DNA of 22,248 bases from positions 1 through 22,248 of the forward strand of contig USGG01000030.1 in assembly GCA_900554215.1 (NCBI GenBank), read 5' to 3'. The notes under the pieces were generated by a model. That model was not told the DNA's origin. It worked only from the letters and a program-made list of their open reading frames with translations, and ran no database searches. This document shows, piece by piece, positions 1 to 7,616 of the stretch (positions are counted from its first letter, which is position 1; each line of letters opens with the position of its first letter). This stretch comes from an uncultured Megasphaera sp. Lineage in GTDB: Bacteria > Bacillota > Negativicutes > Veillonellales > Megasphaeraceae. Made by a program: the position numbers and the translations under genes.

Positions 1-193
1 CGGTCGTGCGGGACACGTCCATCTGGGCGGCGCACTGCTCCTGCGTCAGCCCGAGCAAATCGATCAGGCGGATGACTTCATATTCATCGATGCGCATGAT
101 GATGACCTCTGCGTCGGCTGCGCAGCCGGACGGGGCGAACTCGCCGGCTTTAGGCAGAGAACAGACGCGGCGGCACCGCGGCGGTCTCGGCAT
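1..193 (-). CDS. DUF134 family predicted DNA-binding protein (partial, C-terminus beyond window)
   Basis: The first 64 residues are visible. They begin MPRPPRCRRVCSLP, the signature N-terminus of the DUF134 family, and continue through the family segment containing IDEYEVIRLIDLLGLTQEQ and a helix-turn-helix (CAAQMDVSRT). DUF134 proteins are small predicted DNA-binding proteins of anaerobes and often sit near genes for NifX/NifB-like metal-cofactor proteins; no such gene is visible because the window ends here. The start is well supported: an AGGGAGGT ribosome binding site lies about 5 nt upstream, and a consensus sigma-70 promoter precedes it. The gene follows the sigma-54 activator gene in the same direction with no obvious terminator between them, so it could also receive read-through. 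The target is unknown. Confidence 0.85.
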   Translation of the reverse strand, partial: MPRPPRCRRVCSLPKAGEFAPSGCAADAEVIIMRIDEYEVIRLIDLLGLTQEQCAAQMDVSRTT

Positions 194-225
194 GGAATTA
201 CCTCCCTTTTCAGTGATTCAGTATT

Positions 226-254
226 ATTATAAAAGTATAGATGACATATGTCAA
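226..254 (-). promoter_or_regulatory. Consensus sigma-70 promoter for the DUF134 gene, with a 12-bp palindrome over the -35
   Basis: On the minus strand TTGACA (249-254) is followed, after exactly 17 nt, by TATAAT (226-231). The -35 box overlaps a perfect palindrome, TGACATATGTCA (242-253). A repressor or activator could bind there; this is inference only. The promoter sits in the gap after the activator gene and about 30 nt upstream of the DUF134 start. Confidence 0.8.
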
Positions 255-261
255 CAATGCC

Positions 262-1713
262 TCAGGCCTTATTTCCATAGGTTTCTTCATAACGCTTGCG
301 CTTGCGGACAAAGGTCGACGGCGTGATGCCCAGGGCCTTGGCGGCGGCGCGGACGTTGCCCTCCTGTTTGTAGGCCATCGTCAGGTAATGGTATTCCAGC
401 TTTTCCAGCGTTTCGTTTAAGTCGGAAGGGAGCTCGTCCGGTACTTCGGCTGCCGTCTCCGGCGCGGCTTCTTCGGCTGCCTGCTCGGCTGGGACGACAG
501 GATTCGTCGGCCGGAGCAGGTGGAGGTCTTCCGGCTTGATTTCGTCGCCGGAGCTGATGATGACGGCCCGTTCGACGATGTTTTTCAGCTCGCGGATATT
601 GCCGGGCCAGGGGTATTCATTCAGGAGCTGAATGGAAATGTTGGAAAACCTCTTCTTAAAATTGTATTTTTGATTGAGCTTGCCCAAAAACGACAGAGCC
701 AGGGGGGTAATATCCTTTTTGCGGAACCGCAGGGGCGGGATAGAAATGGGAAAGACTGTGAGGCGATAGTATAAATCCTCGCGGAATTGGTCGTTCTTCA
801 CCATGTCTTCTAAATTGCGGTTCGTCGCCGCGATGATGCGCACGTCGATTTTTATCGGCTTGGTGCCGCCGACGCGCATGATTTCCTGCTCCTGAAGGGC
901 CCGCAGCAGCTTGACCTGCATGTCTTTCGGCAGCTCGCCGATTTCGTCGAGAAAGAGGGTTCCCTTGTCGGCTAATTCGAACAGGCCGATTTTGCCGCCC
1001 CGGCTGGCTCCGGTAAAGGCGCCGCTTTCGTAGCCGAAGAGCTCGCTTTCGATGAGGCTGGGCGGGATGGCGCCGCAGTTTACCTGGATGAAGCTGTTTT
1101 TTGCCCGGCTGCTGTGCTGGTAGATATAGCGGGCCATGACTTCCTTGCCGACGCCCGTTTCGCCGAACAAGATGACCGTCGTGTCCATGGGGGCGACGCG
1201 GTTGGCCAATACCATGGCTGCCAGGGCCGTTTCATCGCGGACGATGAGCTCCCGCTCCGTAAGGGGCGTCTGAATGTGTTCCAGCTCGAGGCGAAGGCGC
1301 TCGATGGCGTCGGTCTTTTCCTGTATCGATTCCTTGAGGTTGTAGATTTCCGTCAGGTCGCGGACGTTGGTGACGATCATGATGAGTTCGCCGTTTTTGT
1401 CGAAAATAGGCGAGCTGGTGACCAGGGCTTCCTTCCCCGATTTGAATCGCTGCTGCAAGGTGACGGGCCGCTTCGTGCGGGACACGATGAGAGAGCCCGA
1501 CTCGGAGATGAGCTTTTGCTGCACCAAATCGGCCATATTCTTTCCTAAGATTTCGTCTTTTGTCAGGCCGGTAATTTCTTCGTACGAATGGTTGATGCGC
1601 AGGACGTTGCAGTTTTTATCGGTAATGAAAATACCGTCGAAGGAGTATTCGATAATCGCGTTCAGGTGTTCTGCCGCTTCGGCGACAGTGGAAAAAATTT
1701 CTTTCGTTCCCAT
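262..1713 (-). CDS. Sigma-54-dependent transcriptional activator (PAS - AAA+ - Fis-type HTH)
   Basis: This is a 483-residue bacterial enhancer-binding protein. A PAS sensor domain (about residues 15-125) is followed by a short coiled linker. The AAA+ domain has Walker A GETGVGKE (about 184-191), the sigma-54-contacting loop GAFTGA (about 231-236) and Walker B LFLDEIGEL (about 253-261). The C-terminal Fis-type helix-turn-helix contains GNVRAAAKALGITPSTF. All residues needed to remodel sigma-54 holoenzyme appear intact, and no receiver domain is present, so the PAS domain probably senses a metabolite or redox state. The ATG at 1713 is preferred because AGAGGAG lies 6-7 nt upstream. An alternative ATG at 1770 overlaps the rpoN stop as ATGA and adds 19 residues. 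It is the last gene of the operon that also carries rpoN, so it probably activates the two -24/-12 promoters at 8667-8683 and 9090-9107. Confidence 0.95.
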   Translation of the reverse strand: MGTKEIFSTVAEAAEHLNAIIEYSFDGIFITDKNCNVLRINHSYEEITGLTKDEILGKNMADLVQQKLISESGSLIVSRTKRPVTLQQRFKSGKEALVTSSPIFDKNGELIMIVTNVRDLTEIYNLKESIQEKTDAIERLRLELEHIQTPLTERELIVRDETALAAMVLANRVAPMDTTVILFGETGVGKEVMARYIYQHSSRAKNSFIQVNCGAIPPSLIESELFGYESGAFTGASRGGKIGLFELADKGTLFLDEIGELPKDMQVKLLRALQEQEIMRVGGTKPIKIDVRIIAATNRNLEDMVKNDQFREDLYYRLTVFPISIPPLRFRKKDITPLALSFLGKLNQKYNFKKRFSNISIQLLNEYPWPGNIRELKNIVERAVIISSGDEIKPEDLHLLRPTNPVVPAEQAAEEAAPETAAEVPDELPSDLNETLEKLEYHYLTMAYKQEGNVRAAAKALGITPSTFVRKRKRYEETYGNKA

Positions 1714-1766
1714 AGGACTCCTCTCTTCCAGCATGCTGTTTAGTGTACGCCTGACAGACAGGGCGG

Positions 1767-3041
1767 TCATGGCTGGAGCTTTCGCGCGTAAGAATTGGGG
1801 ATATGAAGCAGGCTGCGGTATTTTTGAACGACTCGCCGGGAAATTGCTGTATGGAATTGCGCCGACAGCATTTCTACCAGTTGGGCGTCGCTGTACGGGC
1901 GTTCCTTATCTTCTTCGCGGATCAGCTGGCAAAGGGCTTTCTTGACGGCATCTTTGGAAAGGGACTGGCCGTCTTTCCGCAGGGGGCATTGGAACAAGGC
2001 CTTGAAGGGAAGGGTCCGGTACGGCGTCTGCACGTATTTGTCCTTGATGGCCCGGCTGATCGTCGATATATGGAGGCCCGTTTTCTCCGCCATGTCCTTG
2101 AGCGTCATAGGCCGCAGGGCATGGTGCGTTTCCAGGTATTCGCGCTGCCATTCCCAAATCGCGCCGGTCAGCGCGGCGAGGGTCTGGCGCCGGCGTTCTA
2201 TATTGTGGAGCAGCAGGGAGCAGCGGGCGTGCTTCTGCTGGAAATAGGTTTTGATATCCGGGTCGTCGGCCTGATGCATCATGGCGATATAGTAATCGCT
2301 CATGGAATAGGAGGCGAACCACGTGTCGTTCAGGATAATTTCATATTCCCCTTCGGTTGGCCGGATGACGACGTCGGGAACGACGTAGGCGTCTGCGCTG
2401 TCAAAGAGGCCCTTCAGCGGGGCCGGGTCGAGGGCGCGGATGCGCCGGATAGTCGGCAGGACCTGCTGTTTCGGAAGACTCAGGGCCCGGCAGACGGCGG
2501 TGATATGATTTTTTCCGATATCTTCTAAGAACGAGTCGACGAGGGTTTCCGCTAAGGGCGTCAGCTCACCCTTTCGCCGCAGCTGCAATTTCAGGCACTC
2601 CTGCAGCGACGATGCGCCGATTCCCGGCGGATGCAGGCCCTGCAGGATGGCGACGGCCTGTGAAAACAGCCCGTCCGGCAGGGGAAAGCGCGATACATCT
2701 TTTTCCGTCACCGTCAAATAGCCTCGGTCGTCGACGCACTGGGCCAGGTAATTCAGCAGGGCCCACTGGGGCTTGGTAAACTGGCTGGGATTGAGCTGCT
2801 CTATGAGGAAATTTTTGATCCTGTCCTTGTCCGGCGCGGCGACAAACTGGAGAAATTCCGCTGCGCCGCCGCGGGACGACGACGGATGGTAATCGAGAAA
2901 GGGATTTTCTTCCGACTCCTTCTGCAGCAGGCTGCGCAGGTCTTCCGAGGACATGGACAGGATTTGCAGCGATTGGATCTGCATAGCCGACAGCTTTTGA
3001 ATTTGTTCTTGCGTAAGGGTCATACGTGCGTCCATTGGCAT
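1767..3041 (-). CDS. rpoN: RNA polymerase sigma-54 factor
   Basis: The protein has about 424 residues, a little shorter than the usual 430-500. The N-terminal region I is Gln/Leu rich (TLTQEQIQKLSAMQIQSLQIL) and contacts the activator and the -12 element. A core-binding region follows, and the C-terminal RpoN box reads SRRVVQKYRS (about residues 401-410), close to the canonical ARRTVxKYRE that reads the -24 element. Either ATG 3041 (AAGGA 8 nt upstream) or ATG 3035 (GAGGA 7 nt upstream) could be the start. An open frame extends 107 codons further upstream, but that part is an out-of-frame reading of the ligase gene. The gene lies 4 nt after the ligase stop and its own stop is immediately next to the activator gene, so sigma factor and activator are made from the same transcript as the enzymes. 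It may be the general sigma-54 of this genome or a dedicated copy; that cannot be told from the window. Confidence 0.95.
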   Translation of the reverse strand: MPMDARMTLTQEQIQKLSAMQIQSLQILSMSSEDLRSLLQKESEENPFLDYHPSSSRGGAAEFLQFVAAPDKDRIKNFLIEQLNPSQFTKPQWALLNYLAQCVDDRGYLTVTEKDVSRFPLPDGLFSQAVAILQGLHPPGIGASSLQECLKLQLRRKGELTPLAETLVDSFLEDIGKNHITAVCRALSLPKQQVLPTIRRIRALDPAPLKGLFDSADAYVVPDVVIRPTEGEYEIILNDTWFASYSMSDYYIAMMHQADDPDIKTYFQQKHARCSLLLHNIERRRQTLAALTGAIWEWQREYLETHHALRPMTLKDMAEKTGLHISTISRAIKDKYVQTPYRTLPFKALFQCPLRKDGQSLSKDAVKKALCQLIREEDKERPYSDAQLVEMLSAQFHTAISRRVVQKYRSLLHIPNSYARKLQP

Positions 3042-3045
3042 ATCC

Positions 3046-4452
3046 TCAGTCCTTGAGGCCGGGCAAGTCCGTATACTGCGTCTTGCCCGACGAGTTTTTG
3101 GGAATCGCGGCGACAGAGCGGATGGTAAAGCAGCTGGGATGAAGGCCCGCCTTGGCGACGAGGAAATCTTCCAACTCGGAGAGGTCTGTTTCCGGAGCCG
3201 TCGTGAAAACGAGCAGGTCGTCGTCGCCGCCGGTGCAGGCGAAATCCCTGTCGGCGAAGGCGTTTTTGAACAGCTGCTCGACTTCGTCCATGTTGACCCG
3301 CTTGCCCATGATTTTGACAAACCGTTTTTTGCGGCCGGCAATATAGTAGAAGCCGTCTTCATCGCAGTAGGCGATGTCGCCCGTAAGCAGGCGGCCGTGC
3401 CGTTCGTCTCCTAATTGGAGGTCGTCGGCGCCATGGGCGTAGCCCAGGGATACGTTGGGGCCGTCGTAGCACAGCTCGCCGATTGTGTTGGGTTCGGTCA
3501 GCTCGGCGTGCTCGTCGTCCAGGATGCGGAAGGAGCCGCCGGGGATGGCGACGCCGATGCTTCCAATCTTGCGGAGGCAGTCGGCCGGCGGCAAGTAGGA
3601 CATACGGGCCGTCGCCTCGGTCTGGCCGTACATGACGACGAAGCGCTTTCCCGTGTCGGCAGCGTATTGGCCGAATTCCTTCTGTAATTTTTTCGACAAT
3701 TTTCCGCCGGCCTGAATCATCAGCGCCAAGTCGGGAAGCTCCATTTTGGTGAATTTCAGGCGGCGCAGGCATTCGTACGTAAAGGGAACGCCGGCGATGG
3801 ACGTCACTCTTTTTTCCTTGCAGAACTGCCAAAAGGCCGCGTCGAAAACCGTCGCCGTCGTCAGGCATTCCGCCGCGCCGCAGAGGACGTGGCTGTTGAT
3901 GACGGACAGCCCAAAGGTATAGTGCATGGGCAGGCTCGATACGGGCCTGTCGGCGGCGGTTAGTTCCAGATACTGGGCGATAGAGGCGGCGTTGGATTGG
4001 ATGTTGTCGTAGCTCAGGCGGACGAGCTTCGGGCTTCCCGTACTGCCCGACGTCGTCAGCAGCAGGCCCAGGTCTTCGTATAGGGCCGGCGACGTATTAT
4101 TATGGCGGTATACGTCGTAGTCATACAGCGAATAGAGGGGATTGCCGCCTTCCGTTCCGCAAGGGCAAAAGATGAATTCCGGGCGGTACGCGGCCAGGAG
4201 GCCCTGTTTCAGCTCGTCATCCATGGCTTCGTCTATGAGCAGGGGGACGACGCGGCGTTGCAGGCAGCACAAGTAAGACAAGGCCGAACCGATGGTATTG
4301 CGGCATACGATGGCCGCCAGGGACCGGGACGGCATGATGCGGCCCAGCTCGTCGGCATGGGCATACCAGGTTTCATATGTGGCTGTCCGTCCGCAATCGT
4401 CTTCAAAGAGCGTATGTGTCTTGAAATCGGGATGTTTGTCAAAGAAATACAT
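3046..4452 (-). CDS. AMP-forming acyl-adenylate ligase (ANL superfamily)
   Basis: A 468-residue adenylating enzyme that would activate a carboxylic acid with ATP and pass it to a thiol (CoA or a carrier protein). The P-loop motif TTSGSTGSPK is at residues 133-142, the A5 motif YGQTEAT lies mid-protein, the hinge region contains GRKKRFVKIMGKRVN, and the probable catalytic lysine is K457 in NSSGKTQY near the C-terminus. It is shorter than typical CoA ligases (about 500-550). AAGGAGG lies about 6 nt upstream of the start. It follows the LuxC-like gene after a 12-nt gap and precedes rpoN by 4 nt. With an ACP in the same operon, the acceptor could be that ACP rather than CoA. The acid substrate cannot be read from the sequence. 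Confidence 0.88.
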   Translation of the reverse strand: MYFFDKHPDFKTHTLFEDDCGRTATYETWYAHADELGRIMPSRSLAAIVCRNTIGSALSYLCCLQRRVVPLLIDEAMDDELKQGLLAAYRPEFIFCPCGTEGGNPLYSLYDYDVYRHNNTSPALYEDLGLLLTTSGSTGSPKLVRLSYDNIQSNAASIAQYLELTAADRPVSSLPMHYTFGLSVINSHVLCGAAECLTTATVFDAAFWQFCKEKRVTSIAGVPFTYECLRRLKFTKMELPDLALMIQAGGKLSKKLQKEFGQYAADTGKRFVVMYGQTEATARMSYLPPADCLRKIGSIGVAIPGGSFRILDDEHAELTEPNTIGELCYDGPNVSLGYAHGADDLQLGDERHGRLLTGDIAYCDEDGFYYIAGRKKRFVKIMGKRVNMDEVEQLFKNAFADRDFACTGGDDDLLVFTTAPETDLSELEDFLVAKAGLHPSCFTIRSVAAIPKNSSGKTQYTDLPGLKD

Positions 4453-4464
4453 AGGAAAGCCTCC

Positions 4465-5649
4465 TTACTCTATGACGCGGGACAGAGCTTCGAGCATGTT
4501 GTACCCGTCCCACAGGACGCTCATATCCAAGGCCTGGCCGACCGGTACGACGCGGTCGACGCCCATGGCGCCGGCTTCGACGAGGGCCTGTTTCAGCACT
4601 GCCGGCTCGATGCCCAGGGTGGAGACGGTCTGGACCTTCTTGACGGCAAAGGGCAGGACTTCGTCGAGGGTCCGGATCGGGAATTGGAAGAATTGGCCGA
4701 AGGCCCCAGATAAGGCCGTAATGTCCGGCGGCAGGGACGACAGGGTGTATACGTACAGTCTGTTGGTCCGGAAGGCCGCCGACTGGAGGTGCGGCTGGGT
4801 CATGGCGAATTCCCAGGCGTCGGTGTATTTGCCGCTGGCTTTGATGGGCTGCAGGTCATAGGCTTTTGCTTCGGCAGCGACGGCGTCCCACCAGCGCCGC
4901 TGCGCCGTCTCGAAGGACGATCCCCTTTCGTCGAGCCAGAAGACGAAGCGCGGGCTGGAGCAGGCATTCTGGTCGGCTTCGTACGTGTCGTTGTAGAAGC
5001 GGTGCGCCCAGTCGCGCAGCTCGTCGTCCGTACCGTTCTGAATACTGGAGCAGTCGAAGACGGCGAAGGAATATCGGTCGGCAAAGACCAACTCTACGCC
5101 TTGCGGCGGCAGGGGAAAGGTCCGTATTTCAGCGATAGACTTGTCGCCGCCCCAGACGATACGGCCGTCGCACTGCCGGGAGAAGCGGCCCGTCAGCTCG
5201 TCGTCGCGGCCGTAGGTGACGATGGCGTTCTGCCTGCGTAGGGCGGCAAATTTGTCATCCAGCAAAATCCTGTGAATTACATCGCACACAGGGGCGACAG
5301 CCGGAGCCAGGCGCGGCGAGACGCGGACGATATTGCCGTTTCCAGCCAGCAGGGAAATGCACAGGCTGTAGGCGAAGATAGACGGCATGTTTGCCGGTGC
5401 GATGTGAAAGATGAGGCCCCGTCCAAGGCGGGCTTCCTGCTGGGAAAGATGCCGGCGCAGCTGCTTAAGGTGATTGGGCCGTAGCCAGAAGCCGAGAGCG
5501 CCCCAGGCGGGCTCGGTCCGGATTATGGGATGATGACGCAGCTCGCGCGACAGCACGGCAAGAAAATCCAGTACGACAGGGGCGAAGGGCTTCATGGGGA
5601 ATGGGGTTTCCGGCATAGAGCCGGCTAAAAGCGTGTATTGATTATTCAT
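4465..5649 (-). CDS. LuxC-like acyl-CoA/acyl-thioester reductase
   Basis: A 394-residue member of the LuxC family (PF05893 type), which reduces an activated acyl group to an aldehyde with NADPH through an acyl-cysteine intermediate. The family segment HIAPANMPSIFAYSLCISL and the following GNGNIVRVSP, typical of the aldehyde-dehydrogenase-like fold, are near residues 82-111. The probable nucleophile is Cys230 in EADQNACSSP. The chosen ATG overlaps the last 8 nt of the LuxE-like gene (ATGAATAA), indicating translational coupling; the open frame extends 30 codons further upstream within luxE. In luminous bacteria LuxC works in a complex with LuxE and LuxD, but no luciferase genes (luxAB) or LuxD-like thioesterase are seen here. 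The product aldehyde must therefore serve another purpose, which is unknown. Confidence 0.9.
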   Translation of the reverse strand: MNNQYTLLAGSMPETPFPMKPFAPVVLDFLAVLSRELRHHPIIRTEPAWGALGFWLRPNHLKQLRRHLSQQEARLGRGLIFHIAPANMPSIFAYSLCISLLAGNGNIVRVSPRLAPAVAPVCDVIHRILLDDKFAALRRQNAIVTYGRDDELTGRFSRQCDGRIVWGGDKSIAEIRTFPLPPQGVELVFADRYSFAVFDCSSIQNGTDDELRDWAHRFYNDTYEADQNACSSPRFVFWLDERGSSFETAQRRWWDAVAAEAKAYDLQPIKASGKYTDAWEFAMTQPHLQSAAFRTNRLYVYTLSSLPPDITALSGAFGQFFQFPIRTLDEVLPFAVKKVQTVSTLGIEPAVLKQALVEAGAMGVDRVVPVGQALDMSVLWDGYNMLEALSRVIE

Positions 5650-6703
5650 GCGTATCGCTGCACCCCCTGATTTCAGCCTGCGGAATGCGGCCGTCGATGC
5701 GGAAATATTTTCCCTTGCGTCCGCAGGGACAATCGTCAACGCCTAAGATGGCGCCCATGTCCTCTGTCAAAAGCGAATGGCCGGGATAGGATACGGCCAT
5801 GGGAGAGAGGACTTGGAGGATTCCCGGTTTTCCTATGGGACAGGGCGAAAAATCCTCCGGGTCTCTGACGATGACGTCGGAAAAAATGCTGGCGTGGAGA
5901 TGGCCGGCTTCGCATTCCATGTATACGCAGCCCGTCTGCTCGGCCATGCCGTAGTAGTTATGGACGCGGGAAATGCGGAACTGGTCGTACAGCCGCCGCT
6001 TATAAGCCTCGGCCGACACGGCCTGGGCTTCCATTTTTTTCCAACCGCCGCCGTGGATGACGACGGCATTGGAAAAGTCGAAGGAAAGGCCTGCCTCGGC
6101 AATGGCTTGGCACAAATATTTCCAAATCATGAAGGTAAAGCCGAAAATGAGGACCGATCCCGTGCGGGAGGCGAAGGCCTGCAAGGCTTCTTGATTCAAG
6201 GTCAAGTCGTCCGTCAGGGCGTAATACTTTTTCTTTGCGAAGATGGAAAAGCCCAGGATAGCGGCTCCGCGGGCGTTGAACGCCGCCCGGTCAGTAAAGA
6301 CGGACGGCGAATCGACGATGAGCATAGGCACGCGGCCTGCGCCGAGAAAATCCTTGACGATGGCGTATAAGGTGAGCTGCTGGTTTTGCGCCGTCGCCGC
6401 ATCCAGGACGATGCGGGAGCGAGCCTGGCCCGTCGTTCCCGACGACGTGATGATCTTGAAGATTTCTTCGTCAGGAATGCTCTGCAGTTTCAAGTATTTG
6501 AATAAGCGGATCGGCACCATGGGGATCTGCTCCAGCGCCGAAAACCGTCTGCCGTACCCGAATACGTCGAGGGCTTGGCCATAGGGCCGGCAATGACGGC
6601 GATGATGCTCTGTCAGCTCCTGAAAATAGGGCAGATACTGCTTTTCTTTTTCTTCCTGCGTCCAGGCGTAGGGCGCGTACGACAGCCATTGGCTATAGTC
6701 CAT
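5642..6703 (-). CDS. LuxE-like acyl-protein synthetase
   Basis: A 353-residue LuxE-family protein (PF04443 type). It belongs to the adenylating superfamily: an ATP-binding motif TSSGTTG is at residues 86-92 and YYGMAEQTG lies further on. In lux systems LuxE activates a fatty acid with ATP, holds it on a cysteine near its C-terminus and transfers it to LuxC. Here the tail reads AEIRGCSDTHE, so Cys348 is the likely acyl-accepting residue; a second pair, CPC (Cys325/327), lies just before it and could bind metal. AGGAGGTG lies 10 nt upstream of the start, which overlaps the MBL gene stop by 11 nt. LuxE and a separate AMP ligase in one operon give two adenylating enzymes, possibly for two different acyl substrates or acceptors. 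Confidence 0.9.
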   Translation of the reverse strand: MDYSQWLSYAPYAWTQEEKEKQYLPYFQELTEHHRRHCRPYGQALDVFGYGRRFSALEQIPMVPIRLFKYLKLQSIPDEEIFKIITSSGTTGQARSRIVLDAATAQNQQLTLYAIVKDFLGAGRVPMLIVDSPSVFTDRAAFNARGAAILGFSIFAKKKYYALTDDLTLNQEALQAFASRTGSVLIFGFTFMIWKYLCQAIAEAGLSFDFSNAVVIHGGGWKKMEAQAVSAEAYKRRLYDQFRISRVHNYYGMAEQTGCVYMECEAGHLHASIFSDVIVRDPEDFSPCPIGKPGILQVLSPMAVSYPGHSLLTEDMGAILGVDDCPCGRKGKYFRIDGRIPQAEIRGCSDTHE

Positions 6704-7373
6704 ACTGTTTCTTCACCTCCTGGGTGAGCATGAAAGGAAGGCCGTGGCCGGGATAGGTCCAAATGGGAGCCGGCAGGGAGCGCAGCACGTCTTTGCCGAC
6801 GGTTTGGTAGGCCTCGTCGTCGCCGCCGGGCAGGCGCGTAATGACTTCTTCGCCAGGAATGAAGTAATCGCCGGAAAACAAGAGAGCGTCGTCGGCGACG
6901 ATGCAGATGCTGCCCGGCGTATGGCCCGGAGCGGCGATGCAGCGGAAGGTGTGTCCCTTCCAGGCGAAATCATAGACTAGGGCGTCGAAGACGATATCCG
7001 CTGCCTGACAGGTGAATTTCGGATAGGAAACATGCAGCTTGCCGCCGCTTTTAAAATACAGATACGATTCCATGATGCGTGTCATGTTCATCTTCGTATT
7101 TTGGATGCCGTCACTGCATTTTTTGCTGGCGACGACGGAGAGATGCCAGCGGCTGCGCAGGTCGTTGAGGCCGGCGATGTGGTCGCAGTGCTCGTGAGTG
7201 AGCAAAACGTATTCCGGGACGAGATGGTGTTCCGCCGCATACGTGTTGATTAGGTCGGCATTGTTCGGGTCAATGAGCAACGCGCTGCTGCCGGACGTGA
7301 AGATATAGCAGTTGCTTTCCGTCAATGGATCGACCAGGCATGCCGGCTCAGGGAGTTTAAATGTCGACTCCAT
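6693..7373 (-). CDS. MBL-fold metallo-hydrolase
   Basis: A metallo-beta-lactamase-fold hydrolase of about 226 residues with the metal-binding motif THEHCDH (His60, His62, Asp64, His65). Further ligand regions are APGHTPGS, FSGDYF and the C-terminal YPGHG. The fold resembles the glyoxalase II/YcbL group, whose members cleave thioesters. Placed directly after the ACP gene, it could release an acyl group from the carrier or act as a proofreading thioesterase; this is inference. The start is uncertain: ATG 7373 overlaps the ACP gene by 17 nt and ATG 7403 adds 10 residues; neither has a strong ribosome binding site, which suggests coupling to ACP translation. Confidence 0.88.
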   Translation of the reverse strand: MESTFKLPEPACLVDPLTESNCYIFTSGSSALLIDPNNADLINTYAAEHHLVPEYVLLTHEHCDHIAGLNDLRSRWHLSVVASKKCSDGIQNTKMNMTRIMESYLYFKSGGKLHVSYPKFTCQAADIVFDALVYDFAWKGHTFRCIAAPGHTPGSICIVADDALLFSGDYFIPGEEVITRLPGGDDEAYQTVGKDVLRSLPAPIWTYPGHGLPFMLTQEVKKQYGL

Positions 7374-7593
7374 ATTTACGGAGGATGTCCATGCCTTTTT
7401 CATAAGAGCTGAAAGCCAATACGTCCGGCGTATCGATGGAAATATCGAAGGTATCTTCCATGTCTTCCATGAGCGTCATGTGGCCCATAGAGTCCCATAA
7501 TTTGATGGAACGGTATTTTAAACCGGGGAGCTGGTCTTTCGTCAATTTGAAGTTGGTCATGAAGAGTTTGTCGTATTTTTCTAAGTTTGTCAT
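7357..7593 (-). CDS. Acyl carrier protein
   Basis: A 78-residue acidic carrier protein. The phosphopantetheine attachment serine is Ser35 in LWDSMGHM, followed by the helix II segment TLMEDMEDTFDISI, as in ACPs. The usual DSL reads DSM here. A good ribosome binding site (AAAGGTGAT) sits 5 nt upstream. It lies among LuxE, LuxC, a ligase and a hotdog-domain protein rather than beside fab genes, so it is probably a dedicated carrier for this pathway rather than the fatty-acid-synthesis ACP. No phosphopantetheinyl transferase is visible in the window. Confidence 0.88.
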   Translation of the reverse strand: MTNLEKYDKLFMTNFKLTKDQLPGLKYRSIKLWDSMGHMTLMEDMEDTFDISIDTPDVLAFSSYEKGMDILRKYGVDI

Positions 7594-7616
7594 AGTATCA
7601 CCTTTTCTGTCGTTAG

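Noticed and set aside
3042..3362. N-terminal extension of the rpoN frame by 107 codons
   Set aside because: It overlaps the end of the acyl ligase gene in another frame, has low-complexity Ser/Arg/Pro-rich composition typical of a shadow reading, and sigma-54 homology begins only at 3041/3035.
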